Below, one piece after another: positions 24,817 to 33,978 of a DNA stretch of 64,000 bases. The first letter of the stretch is position 1. Every line of letters starts with the position of its first letter. The stretch comes from Fontibacterium subtropicum (lineage in GTDB: Bacteria; Pseudomonadota; Alphaproteobacteria; Pelagibacterales; Pelagibacteraceae). The stretch is taken from assembly GCA_965235415.1 (NCBI GenBank), contig CBDDXD010000002.1, positions 1 to 64,000 of the forward strand, in the 5' to 3' direction. Under the pieces are notes generated by a model. It did not search any database and was not told the origin of the DNA. It saw only the letters and a list, made by a program, of their open reading frames with translations. Made by a program: the position numbers and the translations under genes.

Positions 24817-25962
24817 ATGAAAAAATTTTACATAATAGTTACATTTCTATTTTTAAATTTATTTTCGCAAAACGCTTTTTCACAAAAAAAGGATGTTCTT
24901 TATGAAAAATTAGATTTGTTCGGAGATATTCTTGAGACAATAAATAAAGAATATTTTAAACAAATTAATGAAGGCGAAGTAATCGATGGGGCGATCAATG
25001 GAATGCTTCAATCACTAGATCCTTACTCTTCATACATGAGTCCTAAAACATTTAAGAACATGAATACAGAAACCAAAGGCGAGTTCGGTGGGCTTGGAAT
25101 TGAAGTTACAATGGAAGCTGGTCTTGTCAAAGTAATATCTCCTATTGATGATACGCCCGCTGATAGAGCTGGAATAAAATCAGGCGATTATATTATTAAG
25201 CTAGATAACAAGCAGGTGAAAGGTTTAACTTTGGATGAAGCTGTAAATACTATGAGGGGCAAAAGTGGCACTCCAATTACACTAACAATTAGAAGAATTG
25301 ACGTCGATGATCCAATAATTATAAAAATAGTTAGAGAAACAATTAAAACTAAATCTGTTGTTTCTGAAATTAAGGAAAATATTGGTTATTTAAGATTAAG
25401 ATCTTTTAATGAAAAAAGTGGTGATGAATTAATAGATAAAATTAGAGATATAAGTAGAAACAAACCAAATATAACCGGTTATATTTTGGACCTAAGAAAT
25501 AACCCTGGTGGTCTCCTTTCACAAGCAATTAAAATATCAGATGCATTTTTGGATAGTGGAGAAATTGTATCTACAAAAGGAAGAGATCCAAAAGATATAA
25601 AAGTTTATAATTCTAAAAAAGGAGATGAAATTAATGGAAAACCTCTTATTGTTCTTATCAATAAAGGCTCGGCTTCTGCGTCTGAAATAGTTGCTGGAGC
25701 TTTAAAAGATCACAAGCGAGCAATCGTTTTAGGTGAAAAATCTTTTGGCAAAGGTTCTGTTCAATCTATTATGCCTTTGTCTAATGGTGGTGGATTAAGA
25801 TTAACAACAGCTAAATATTATCTGCCAAGTGGTGAAACAATAGAAGAGATTGGAGTTCAACCAGACATCAAAGTGGAGCAACAAAAAGATAACTTTAAAA
25901 TAAACGATCCTATCAACGATAATCAACTAATCTACGCTCTTAAGCTTTTAAAAGCGTCATGA
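24817..25962 (+). CDS. ctpA: C-terminal processing peptidase (S41)
   Basis: A 381-residue exported serine protease: signal peptide 1-22, PDZ domain about 88-160 (GGLGIEV, SPIDDTPADRAGIKSGD) and S41 domain after it. The catalytic Ser lies in GSASASEI (284-291) and the Lys is K312 in GKGSVQ. These enzymes trim or degrade periplasmic proteins with apolar C-termini. It starts 2 bp after rlmH and overlaps rppH by 4 bp. Confidence 0.93.
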   Translation: MKKFYIIVTFLFLNLFSQNAFSQKKDVLYEKLDLFGDILETINKEYFKQINEGEVIDGAINGMLQSLDPYSSYMSPKTFKNMNTETKGEFGGLGIEVTMEAGLVKVISPIDDTPADRAGIKSGDYIIKLDNKQVKGLTLDEAVNTMRGKSGTPITLTIRRIDVDDPIIIKIVRETIKTKSVVSEIKENIGYLRLRSFNEKSGDELIDKIRDISRNKPNITGYILDLRNNPGGLLSQAIKISDAFLDSGEIVSTKGRDPKDIKVYNSKKGDEINGKPLIVLINKGSASASEIVAGALKDHKRAIVLGEKSFGKGSVQSIMPLSNGGGLRLTTAKYYLPSGETIEEIGVQPDIKVEQQKDNFKINDPINDNQLIYALKLLKAS

Positions 25963-26426
25963 AAGATTTAAGCAATCTTCCATATAGAAAAGGTGTTGGG
26001 ATAATGCTTCTTAATCAAGAAACCAAAGTTTTTATTGGAAAAAGAATTGATAATACTAAGGCCTGGCAAATGCCTCAGGGGGGAGTTGATCATAGGGAAG
26101 ATGTTGAAAGTGCTGCTAAAAGAGAACTCAGAGAAGAAACTGGAATTACATCAATTGAAATTATAAAAAAATCAGAAAAAGAATTTATTTATGATCTACC
26201 TAATGAACTTCTTGGAAAAATTTGGGATGGAAAATATAAAGGACAAAAACAAACTTGGTTTCTTGCAAAGTTTTTGGGTAAACACGATGAAATTAATATT
26301 AAACAAAAAAAAGCAGAATTTTATGATTGGCGTTGGGCTGAACCTTTGGAACTACCTAAATTAATAGTTCCTTTTAAAAAAAAACTTTATCAAGAAGTTA
26401 TAGAGGAATTTAAAAAGTATTTTTAA
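25959..26426 (+). CDS. rppH: RNA pyrophosphohydrolase
   Basis: A 155-residue Nudix hydrolase with the full Nudix box from GGVDHREDVESAAK through RELREETGI (about 41-63). The RppH-specific N-terminus YRKGVGIMLLNQ and the WQMPQGG motif are also present. It removes pyrophosphate from 5' ends of mRNA to start decay, and may also cleave dinucleoside polyphosphates. It converges with atpC, overlapping by 4 bp. Confidence 0.93.
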   Translation: MKDLSNLPYRKGVGIMLLNQETKVFIGKRIDNTKAWQMPQGGVDHREDVESAAKRELREETGITSIEIIKKSEKEFIYDLPNELLGKIWDGKYKGQKQTWFLAKFLGKHDEINIKQKKAEFYDWRWAEPLELPKLIVPFKKKLYQEVIEEFKKYF

Positions 26427-26815
26427 GATTTTAAATTATTAATCTGGTCAATAACTTGATTGTTAAGATAAATTTCTTCATCTGAAATCTCTTTATTACT
26501 TAATTTTTTTTCAGCATTCTGTTTTAATTTTTCTAATTCTTCACTTTGAAATTCCGAACTATTAAAAAAATTATCTAATAAAATACTTAACTTATTATTA
26601 GAAAATTCTACTGTGCCCCCTGTAGAGAAAAATGTATCTGTATTAGCTCCATTTTTTGCAATAATTTTTCCAGCTTTAAGAAATGTGATTAAAGAAATAT
26701 GATCTTTAAATATTTCCATCTCTCCCTCTATGCCTGAGACTACGACGCTATCAACTGCTTTTGAATAAGCTACTTGATTTGGAGTTACGATTTCTAAATG
26801 AATGTTATCTGCCAT
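26423..26815 (-). CDS. atpC: ATP synthase epsilon subunit
   Basis: A 130-residue F1 epsilon subunit. The N-terminal beta-sandwich domain (MADNIHLEIVTPNQVAYS, GIEGEMEIFKDHISLIT) fills the first 85 residues, followed by a helical hairpin tail. It couples rotation and inhibits ATP hydrolysis. It is the last gene of atpHAGDC, 5 bp behind atpD. Confidence 0.92.
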   Translation of the reverse strand: MADNIHLEIVTPNQVAYSKAVDSVVVSGIEGEMEIFKDHISLITFLKAGKIIAKNGANTDTFFSTGGTVEFSNNKLSILLDNFFNSSEFQSEELEKLKQNAEKKLSNKEISDEEIYLNNQVIDQINNLKS

Positions 26816-26820
26816 TTAAA

Positions 26821-28245
26821 TTAAACTGCAGCTTCTTTTGCCATTTTCTCAGCTTTTGCAACTGCCTCTTCTATTGTTCCGACCATATAAAAAGCGGATT
26901 CCGGCAAATGATCATACTGACCTTTACAAATTGCATCGAAGCCTTTGATTGTTGATTGTAAATCAACTAATTTTCCTGGTGAACCCGTAAATACTTCTGC
27001 AACAAAGAAAGGTTGTGATAAAAATCTTTGTATTTTTCTAGCTCTTGATACCACTAATTTATCTTCTTCAGATAATTCATCCATTCCTAAAATGGCGATA
27101 ATATCTTGTAAAGATTTATAGTTTTGTAAAATTTTTTGAACCTCCCTAGCAACTCTATAATGTTCTTCACCAACAATTCTTGGATCAAGAATTCTTGAAG
27201 TTGAATCTAGTGGATCTACCGCAGGATAAATTCCAAGTTCAGCAATTTGTCTTGATAAAACAGTCGTTGCATCTAAATGAGAAAAAGAAGTTGCTGGCGC
27301 AGGATCTGTTAAATCATCTGCAGGAACATAAATCGCTTGAACAGATGTAATAGACCCTTTGCTAGTTGTTGTAATTCTTTCTTGTAAATTACCCATGTCC
27401 GTTGCTAATGTTGGCTGATATCCAACGGCTGAAGGAATTCTACCAAGGAGCGCTGACACCTCTGATCCTGCTTGAGTGAATCTAAAAATATTATCAACGA
27501 AGAAAAGAACATCTTGACCTTCTTTATCTCTAAAATATTCAGCGAGTGTTAATCCTGATAAAGCAACTCGAGCTCTAGCTCCTGGTGGCTCATTCATTTG
27601 TCCATAAACTAAAGCAGCTTTAGATCCTGGACCATCAGTTTTTATAACACCAGACTCTATCATTTCGTGATACAAATCATTTCCCTCTCTTGTTCTTTCT
27701 CCAACTCCTGCAAACACTGAATAACCACCATGTGCTTTTGCAACGTTGTTAATTAATTCCATAATTAAAACTGTTTTTCCAACTCCAGCTCCACCAAACA
27801 ACCCAATTTTTCCACCTCGAGAATATGGTGCAAGCAAATCAACAACTTTAATTCCTGTAACTAAAACTTCTGTTTCAGTTGATTGTTCAACATATTCAGG
27901 TGCTGATCTATGAATCGGCCAATTCTCTTTTGTTTTTACTGGTCCTTTTTGATCAATTGGTTCCCCTATAACATTTATAATTCTTCCTAATGTTTCTGGA
28001 CCAACTGGAACTGTAATTGGTTTTCCTGTATTTATAACTTTATCGCCTCTTTTTAATCCCTCTGTTGTATCCATTGCGATAGTTCTAACTGTATTTTCCC
28101 CAAGATGCTGAGCAACTTCTAAAACCACTCTTAATCCATTATTATCACACTCAAGAGCTGTTAAAATCTCAGGTAAATCCTTATCAAATTTTACGTCTAC
28201 AACCGCACCAATAACCTGAACTATTTTTCCAAATTTATTTTCCAT
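26821..28245 (-). CDS. atpD: ATP synthase beta subunit
   Basis: A 474-residue catalytic F1 subunit with P-loop GGAGVGKT, the catalytic Glu in GERTREGND, the DELSEED-type lever (DELSEEDKLVV) and ALLGRIPSAVGYQPTL. It carries the ATP-forming sites of the soluble F1 head at the inner membrane. It is highly conserved and full length. Confidence 0.98.
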   Translation of the reverse strand: MENKFGKIVQVIGAVVDVKFDKDLPEILTALECDNNGLRVVLEVAQHLGENTVRTIAMDTTEGLKRGDKVINTGKPITVPVGPETLGRIINVIGEPIDQKGPVKTKENWPIHRSAPEYVEQSTETEVLVTGIKVVDLLAPYSRGGKIGLFGGAGVGKTVLIMELINNVAKAHGGYSVFAGVGERTREGNDLYHEMIESGVIKTDGPGSKAALVYGQMNEPPGARARVALSGLTLAEYFRDKEGQDVLFFVDNIFRFTQAGSEVSALLGRIPSAVGYQPTLATDMGNLQERITTTSKGSITSVQAIYVPADDLTDPAPATSFSHLDATTVLSRQIAELGIYPAVDPLDSTSRILDPRIVGEEHYRVAREVQKILQNYKSLQDIIAILGMDELSEEDKLVVSRARKIQRFLSQPFFVAEVFTGSPGKLVDLQSTIKGFDAICKGQYDHLPESAFYMVGTIEEAVAKAEKMAKEAAV

Positions 28246-28252
28246 AATTCTC

Positions 28253-29140
28253 CTATAAAGACTCAGCTCCTGAAATAATTTCTATTAACTCTTTTGTAAT
28301 TACAGCTTGCCTTGTTCTGTTGTAATTAATTGTAAGTTTTGCAATCAAATCTCCTGCATTTCTAGTTGCATTGTCCATTGCCGTCATTCTTGACCCTTGC
28401 TCACTAGCTAAATTCTCTAAGAAAGCAGTATAAATTTGAGTTGCAATATTTTTTGGTAAAAGATTTTCTAAAATATCATTTTCATCTGGTTCATATTCAT
28501 ATTCACTACCACCAGATGATAAAGGCTCTTGATTTGACTTTTTTTCAATTGAAACTGGAATTAATTGCTGTGCTTGAGGAATCTGAGAAATAACACTCTT
28601 AAATTGGTTATAAAATAAAGTACAAATATCAAATTCGTTTCTAGTAAATAAATTTAAAATTTTATCTGTAATTTCTTGCGCTTTTGAAAAAGATACAACT
28701 TTTTCATCTTTTAAGGATATTCTATCGATAATAAATTGATTATACTTTCTCTTTAACTGATCATTAGCTTTGCTACCAACAACTATAATTTTTAAATTTT
28801 TTCCTTCTCCTAACACTTTTTCAAAAAATAATTTTGCTTTTCTGCATATGTTTGTATTAAAACCTCCGCATAACCCTCTATCAGAACTCAGAACAACACA
28901 AAGGTGCGTCTCACTTTTTTGATTTCCTACTAATAATTTTGGAGCAGAATCCATATCAGTTACTGAATTTTTTAAATTTAATATTATAGAATTCAATTTC
29001 TCTGAATATGGCCTTGCATTTTCAGCATTTTGCTGAGCTTTTCTAAGTTTAGCAGCAGCTACCATTTTCATAGCTTTTGTTATTTTCTGAGTAGATTTAA
29101 CGCTACTAATTCTATTTCTTAAAAACTTTAAACTAGCCAT
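28253..29140 (-). CDS. atpG: ATP synthase gamma subunit
   Basis: A 295-residue rotor-stalk subunit. The N-terminal helix starts MASLKFLRNRISSVKSTQKITKAMKMVAA-like (here RISSVKSTQKITKAMKMV), SSDRGLCGGFN follows, and the C-terminal helix has AMDNATRNAGDLI and NRTRQAVITKEL. It is translationally linked to atpA (1-bp overlap) and lies 7 bp before atpD. Confidence 0.96.
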   Translation of the reverse strand: MASLKFLRNRISSVKSTQKITKAMKMVAAAKLRKAQQNAENARPYSEKLNSIILNLKNSVTDMDSAPKLLVGNQKSETHLCVVLSSDRGLCGGFNTNICRKAKLFFEKVLGEGKNLKIIVVGSKANDQLKRKYNQFIIDRISLKDEKVVSFSKAQEITDKILNLFTRNEFDICTLFYNQFKSVISQIPQAQQLIPVSIEKKSNQEPLSSGGSEYEYEPDENDILENLLPKNIATQIYTAFLENLASEQGSRMTAMDNATRNAGDLIAKLTINYNRTRQAVITKELIEIISGAESL

Positions 29141-30675
29141 TATTTTTGAAAACCTCTCTTAAAATCTGCAATAAATGCTTTTAACTTTTCTTCATTTGAT
29201 TCATCAATTTTTCCTGAAGATTTAATATTATTTAAAATATCAGGCGCTTCTGATTTAATTTTTGATAAAAGTTTCTTTTCAAAAGATTTGATCTGGTTAA
29301 GTTCAACATCATCTAAGAAACCTCTTACTCCTGAGAAAATTGACACAACCTGTTCTTCTACTTTTAAAGGTGAGTATTGATCTTGTTTTAATAATTCTGT
29401 TAATTTTGATCCGCGATTTAATAATTTTTGAGTAGCAAGATCTAAATCAGATCCAAACTGAGCAAAAGCAGCCATTTCTCTATACTGTGCAAGTTCAAGT
29501 TTGATTGAACCTGAAACTTGTTTCATTGCTTTAATTTGTGCAGCTGATCCAACCCTAGAAACTGATATACCTACGTTAACAGCCGGTCTAACTCCTTTAT
29601 AAAAAAGTTCTGTTTCTAAAAATATTTGTCCATCAGTAATAGAAATAACGTTTGTTGGAATATAAGCGGAAACGTCACTGGCTTGTGTTTCAATAATTGG
29701 TAAAGCTGTAAGAGATCCACCACCATACTTATCATTCAATTTTGCTGCTCTCTCAAGTAATCTACTATGAAGATAAAACACATCTCCTGGGAAAGCTTCT
29801 CGTCCTGGAGGTCTACGTAAAAGTAGTGACATCTGTCTATAAGCTACAGCCTGTTTAGATAAATCATCATAAACAATAAGTGCGTGCATGCCATTGTCTC
29901 TAAAATATTCTCCCATTGTACATCCTGTGTATGGGGCTAAAAATTGTAATGGTGCTGGATCAGAGGCAGTTGCTGCAACAACAATTGTATATTCCATTGC
30001 CCCTGCTTCTTCTAATGTTTTAACAATTTGTGCAACGCTTGATCTTTTTTGTCCAATAGCAACGTAAATACAGTAAAGTTTTTTACTTTCATCATTAGAC
30101 TTATTAATTTCTTTTTGATTAATAATTGTATCGATAGCAATTGCAGTTTTTCCAGTTTGTCTATCACCAATAATCAATTCCCTCTGTCCTCTACCCACAG
30201 GAATTAAGCTATCAATAGCTTTTAAACCTGTTTGCATTGGTTCATTTACTGATTTTCTTGGAATAATCCCAGGCGCTTTAATCTCAACTCTTTTTCTTTC
30301 TGCATTTTTATCAATCGGACCTTTTCCGTCTATTGGATTACCAAGTCCATCAACCACTCGACCTAGTAAAGACTTTCCAACTGCAATATCAACGATTGAC
30401 CCTGTTCTTTTTACTATATCGCCTTCTTTAATTTTTGAGTCATCACCAAAAATAACCACTCCAACATTTTCGGTCTCGAGGTTTAGAGCCATACCTTTTG
30501 TGCCTTCAGAGAATTGAACCATCTCTCCTGCTTGCACATTGTCTAATCCATAAACTCTGGCTATACCATCTCCCACTGTCAAAACTTGACCAACTTCTGA
30601 AACCTCAACTTCAGTTCCAAAATTTTTGATTTGATCTTTTAAAATATTAGTAATTTCAGAAGGGTTAATTTTCAT
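29140..30675 (-). CDS. atpA: ATP synthase alpha subunit
   Basis: A 511-residue non-catalytic nucleotide-binding F1 subunit with P-loop GDRQTGKT, SRVGSAAQ near residue 375 and the conserved N-terminal helix that docks to delta. Length and order are standard. It lies between atpH (1-bp gap) and atpG. Confidence 0.98.
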   Translation of the reverse strand: MKINPSEITNILKDQIKNFGTEVEVSEVGQVLTVGDGIARVYGLDNVQAGEMVQFSEGTKGMALNLETENVGVVIFGDDSKIKEGDIVKRTGSIVDIAVGKSLLGRVVDGLGNPIDGKGPIDKNAERKRVEIKAPGIIPRKSVNEPMQTGLKAIDSLIPVGRGQRELIIGDRQTGKTAIAIDTIINQKEINKSNDESKKLYCIYVAIGQKRSSVAQIVKTLEEAGAMEYTIVVAATASDPAPLQFLAPYTGCTMGEYFRDNGMHALIVYDDLSKQAVAYRQMSLLLRRPPGREAFPGDVFYLHSRLLERAAKLNDKYGGGSLTALPIIETQASDVSAYIPTNVISITDGQIFLETELFYKGVRPAVNVGISVSRVGSAAQIKAMKQVSGSIKLELAQYREMAAFAQFGSDLDLATQKLLNRGSKLTELLKQDQYSPLKVEEQVVSIFSGVRGFLDDVELNQIKSFEKKLLSKIKSEAPDILNNIKSSGKIDESNEEKLKAFIADFKRGFQK

Positions 30676-30676
30676 T

Positions 30677-31207
30677 TTACTTGTTTAATAAATTATTTAA
30701 TCTTGTTTTAGCAGAAGTATCAATCATTGTACTCCCAATTTGAAGGATTGAACCAACTAATAATGATGGATCTACTGAGATGGTAATATTAATTTTCTTC
30801 TTTAAAATATCGTCTAATTTTTTTGCTATATCCGCTTTCTCACTATCGGAGATTGTATGAGATAATTTAAGTGTCGCTAAAAGTTCTCCTTTTTCATTTA
30901 ATAATAAATCAAAAAAATTATTTACTATTTTCTCTAAAAAGAAAAATCTTCTGTTTTTATTTAGAACTTTTAAAAATCTTGAGAATAAATCTGAAAAAGA
31001 AAAGTGCTTAACTAAAGCATCAATGACATTATTAATAACTGAATATTTATGTGTTGGGTTTTTAATGAACTTTTTTAAATCTGAACTTTGATCTAATATT
31101 TCTTTTAACTTCAAAAAATCTTTTTCAAGAACTTCCAAATTTTTAGCTTCATAAGCTAGTCTATATACTGCTTTGGCGTATCTTTGAGTTTCACTAAAAG
31201 TTTTCAT
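30677..31207 (-). CDS. atpH: ATP synthase delta subunit
   Basis: A 176-residue peripheral-stalk subunit (OSCP type): N-terminal helical domain with RYAKAVYRLAYEAK, C-terminal region with the typical VDPSLLVGSILQIGSTMIDTS motif. It is the first gene of the operon. The F0 genes (atpB, E, F) are not in this window, which is the usual split in alphaproteobacteria. The 91-bp upstream gap contains a short repeat ACACT-N5-AGTGT at about 31262-31276 but no convincing promoter. Confidence 0.93.
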   Translation of the reverse strand: MKTFSETQRYAKAVYRLAYEAKNLEVLEKDFLKLKEILDQSSDLKKFIKNPTHKYSVINNVIDALVKHFSFSDLFSRFLKVLNKNRRFFFLEKIVNNFFDLLLNEKGELLATLKLSHTISDSEKADIAKKLDDILKKKINITISVDPSLLVGSILQIGSTMIDTSAKTRLNNLLNK

Positions 31208-31298
31208 AGATTTTTTTACTATTAACTTTAAAAGAAAAAAGGTCTCGTAACATGCAAAATTACACTAATCAAGTGTGATATTTTGTACTTTTTTAAAA

Positions 31299-33272
31299 TT
31301 ATTTAAAATTTATCGGATCAACGTCTACAGTGAGCGAAATATTTTTTTTAATTTTAATAGTTTTTAACCAATCCTTTAAAAATTTTTGTGGAAAGGCTTC
31401 TTGAGGATATTTTAACAATAACCTAGAACGATATTTTCCCTTTATAAGCGAAATAGAGGCACTCACAGGACCTAACAAAAAAGCGTCTTTCATTTTTGGA
31501 ATTTTATTTTTTAAAATTCTTGCACACTCATCAACATCAAATCTATTTTTTCCTGAAATAATAAAAGCAATAAGTTTTGTAAATGGAGGTAGATTAGACT
31601 TTTCCCTAAAACTAATTTCATTTTCATAAAAAGATAAAATATTCTGATCACATATTGATTTTAATGTTGGGTTTTCTGGTTCAAAAGTTTGAAGATATAC
31701 TATTGAATTTTTAACCTCTCTTCCGGCCCTGCCGCTAAGCTGATTCATTAGTTGATATGTTTTTTCTGAACTTCGAATATCATTTCCTAAAAAATTCACA
31801 TCTGAGTTCACAACAACGATACAGTTTAATTTTGAAAAATGAAAACCTTTAGAAATTAATTGAGTTCCTACAATAATATTAATTTTTCCATCTTGAATAC
31901 TCTCAAAAATCCTCTTTGTACTATCATCATTATGGATAAAATCACTTGAGAATAATTCAATTCTTTTGTTAGGAAAAATTTCTTTAACTTCTTCAAATAT
32001 TTTTTCAACACCAAGACCATAAAAAGAAAATTTGCAATTATCTCCATCATTACATCTTCTCTCTAATGCAGCTTTGTGATCACAATAGTGACATATTAAT
32101 TTATTATTTTCCTTATGATAAATTAATGAAACTGAACAATGAGGACAATTAAAACGATATCCACACTTTGAACAAATAACAAACGTTGAATATCCTCTTC
32201 TGTTTAAAAAAAATAAAATTTGATTTCCTTTATTTAAAATATTTTTAAGCTCTGGAACAATAGAAGAAGAAATAAATTTAGATTTAAGAGGTGGATGTTT
32301 TTTTAAATCTACAAACTTAACTTCTGGTAATTGAGCGTTATTATATCTTTTATCTAAACTAATATAAGAAAATTTTTTATTTACTGTATTGTAGTAAGTT
32401 TCAATAGAAGGCGTTGCTGAAACTAGAATGACTGATATTTTTTTTATAGAAGCCATTAACACAGCCATGTCACGAGCATTATAAATTACTTGATCTTCCT
32501 GTTTATAAGATTGGTCATGCTCTTCATCTATAATAATTAAACCTAATTTTTTAAAAGGAAGGAACAAAGATGATCTAGCCCCTAAAACTAAATTAATTTT
32601 ATGACTAGCAATTCCATGCCAAATTAATTTCTTATCCTTATCAGAAATATCTGAGTGCCATAACGCTGGATAATTACCAAAATATTCTTTGAATCTTTCT
32701 TTTATTTGATTTGTTAATGCAATCTCTGGAAGTAAAACTAAAACCTGATAACCCTTTTCTAAAAAATCTTGTATTTTTTTAAAATATATTAATGTTTTTC
32801 CTGATCCTGTAATCCCGTGTAATAATACTGTTGAAAATGTATCAAATGCTAATTGATCGTCTAAAATTTTAATAGCTTTTTTCTGACTTAAATCAAAACT
32901 AATATTTTTTTTTAATGAATATTTTTCAAAATAGCCTTCTTGTTTCTTTTTTTTTGATGTTTCTTTGAAGGCTTTTTTAAAAATAAATAATTTTAATACA
33001 ATTCCTAAATCAACTAAATTATATCGAGAAAATTTCTCTAAAAAAATTAAGGTATCTTTAGATAAAGATACAAAATCAAATTTTTTTTTAATATCTTTAA
33101 TTTTAATAGAATTTTTAATTACACCACTTTTTCCCCAAACAACTCCTATGATATCTTTATTTTTAAAGGGTACTAAAACAAAATCACCAACTTTTAGGCT
33201 AATGTCTTTAGGAACATTATATGTAAATGGATGATCAAATTTTAATGGCAACAATACATCTAAGTTCATCAA
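31299..33272 (-). CDS. priA: Primosomal helicase PriA
   Basis: A 657-residue replication-restart helicase: N-terminal DNA-binding domain, Walker A GITGSGKT (153-160), DEEH box, zinc-binding cysteines CSKCGYRFNCPHC and CHYCDHK, and the motif VI region QLSGRAGREV. It is shorter than E. coli PriA by about 75 residues, mainly in the N-terminal part. It reloads the replisome at stalled forks. It is divergent from the transaldolase gene with a 51-bp gap. Confidence 0.93.
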   Translation of the reverse strand: MMNLDVLLPLKFDHPFTYNVPKDISLKVGDFVLVPFKNKDIIGVVWGKSGVIKNSIKIKDIKKKFDFVSLSKDTLIFLEKFSRYNLVDLGIVLKLFIFKKAFKETSKKKKQEGYFEKYSLKKNISFDLSQKKAIKILDDQLAFDTFSTVLLHGITGSGKTLIYFKKIQDFLEKGYQVLVLLPEIALTNQIKERFKEYFGNYPALWHSDISDKDKKLIWHGIASHKINLVLGARSSLFLPFKKLGLIIIDEEHDQSYKQEDQVIYNARDMAVLMASIKKISVILVSATPSIETYYNTVNKKFSYISLDKRYNNAQLPEVKFVDLKKHPPLKSKFISSSIVPELKNILNKGNQILFFLNRRGYSTFVICSKCGYRFNCPHCSVSLIYHKENNKLICHYCDHKAALERRCNDGDNCKFSFYGLGVEKIFEEVKEIFPNKRIELFSSDFIHNDDSTKRIFESIQDGKINIIVGTQLISKGFHFSKLNCIVVVNSDVNFLGNDIRSSEKTYQLMNQLSGRAGREVKNSIVYLQTFEPENPTLKSICDQNILSFYENEISFREKSNLPPFTKLIAFIISGKNRFDVDECARILKNKIPKMKDAFLLGPVSASISLIKGKYRSRLLLKYPQEAFPQKFLKDWLKTIKIKKNISLTVDVDPINFK

Positions 33273-33323
33273 AAAAATTTATTAATTGTTTATTTCTTAC
33301 TATAAATTTTATAATCTAAATCC

Positions 33324-33977
33324 ATGGAAATTTTTCTAGACTCATCAGATATTAAAGAAATTAGAGGATTAAACAAAGCTAATTTAGTAGACGGCATCAC
33401 AACAAATCCCTCTCTGCTTGCAAGTGCAAATACTGATTTTAAAATTTTATTAAAAGAAATTTGTAGCGAAATAAAAGGTCCGGTAAGTGCTGAAGTCACA
33501 TCTCCAGATGTTCATTCAATGTTAAAAGAGGCTGATGTTCTAAGAAAAATTGCAAAAAATATTGTAATTAAAGTTCCGCTAACTTGGAATGGTTTACAAG
33601 TATGCAGTATACTTTCGTCAAAAAAAATAAAAGTAAATGTTACTTTATGTTTTTCTACATCCCAGGCTTTGCTCGCTGCAAAGGCTGGTGCAACTTATGT
33701 TTCGCCTTTCATTGGAAGATTAGATGATATAGGTGAGAATGGAATTCAGCTTATAGAGGATATTAAAAAAGTTTTTAATAACTATAAAAATATAAAAACT
33801 AAAATTTTATCAGCCTCTATCAGATCTGTTGAACATTTTAATGCTGTTGCAGCAATAGGATCTGATGTTGCTACAGTTCCTGTTAAGATTTTTAAAGAAC
33901 TTCACAAGCATCATCTTACAGATAAAGGTGTGGATATTTTTACTGCTGATTGGAAAAAATCAGGAATGAAGATTTGA
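33324..33977 (+). CDS. tal: Transaldolase/fructose-6-phosphate aldolase family (TalC type)
   Basis: A 217-residue short transaldolase. The N-terminal MEIFLDSSDIKEI, DGITTNPSLLA and Schiff-base Lys83 in VIKVPLT are visible, as is VSPFIGRLDD. It interconverts sugar phosphates in the non-oxidative pentose phosphate pathway; the related FSA activity cannot be excluded from sequence. It is convergent with lpd, 1 bp apart. Confidence 0.9.
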   Translation: MEIFLDSSDIKEIRGLNKANLVDGITTNPSLLASANTDFKILLKEICSEIKGPVSAEVTSPDVHSMLKEADVLRKIAKNIVIKVPLTWNGLQVCSILSSKKIKVNVTLCFSTSQALLAAKAGATYVSPFIGRLDDIGENGIQLIEDIKKVFNNYKNIKTKILSASIRSVEHFNAVAAIGSDVATVPVKIFKELHKHHLTDKGVDIFTADWKKSGMKI

Positions 33978-33978
33978 T

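Noticed and set aside
31208..31298. atp operon promoter and operator
   Set aside because: A short ACACT/AGTGT repeat is present, but no -35/-10 pair with sensible spacing was convincing.
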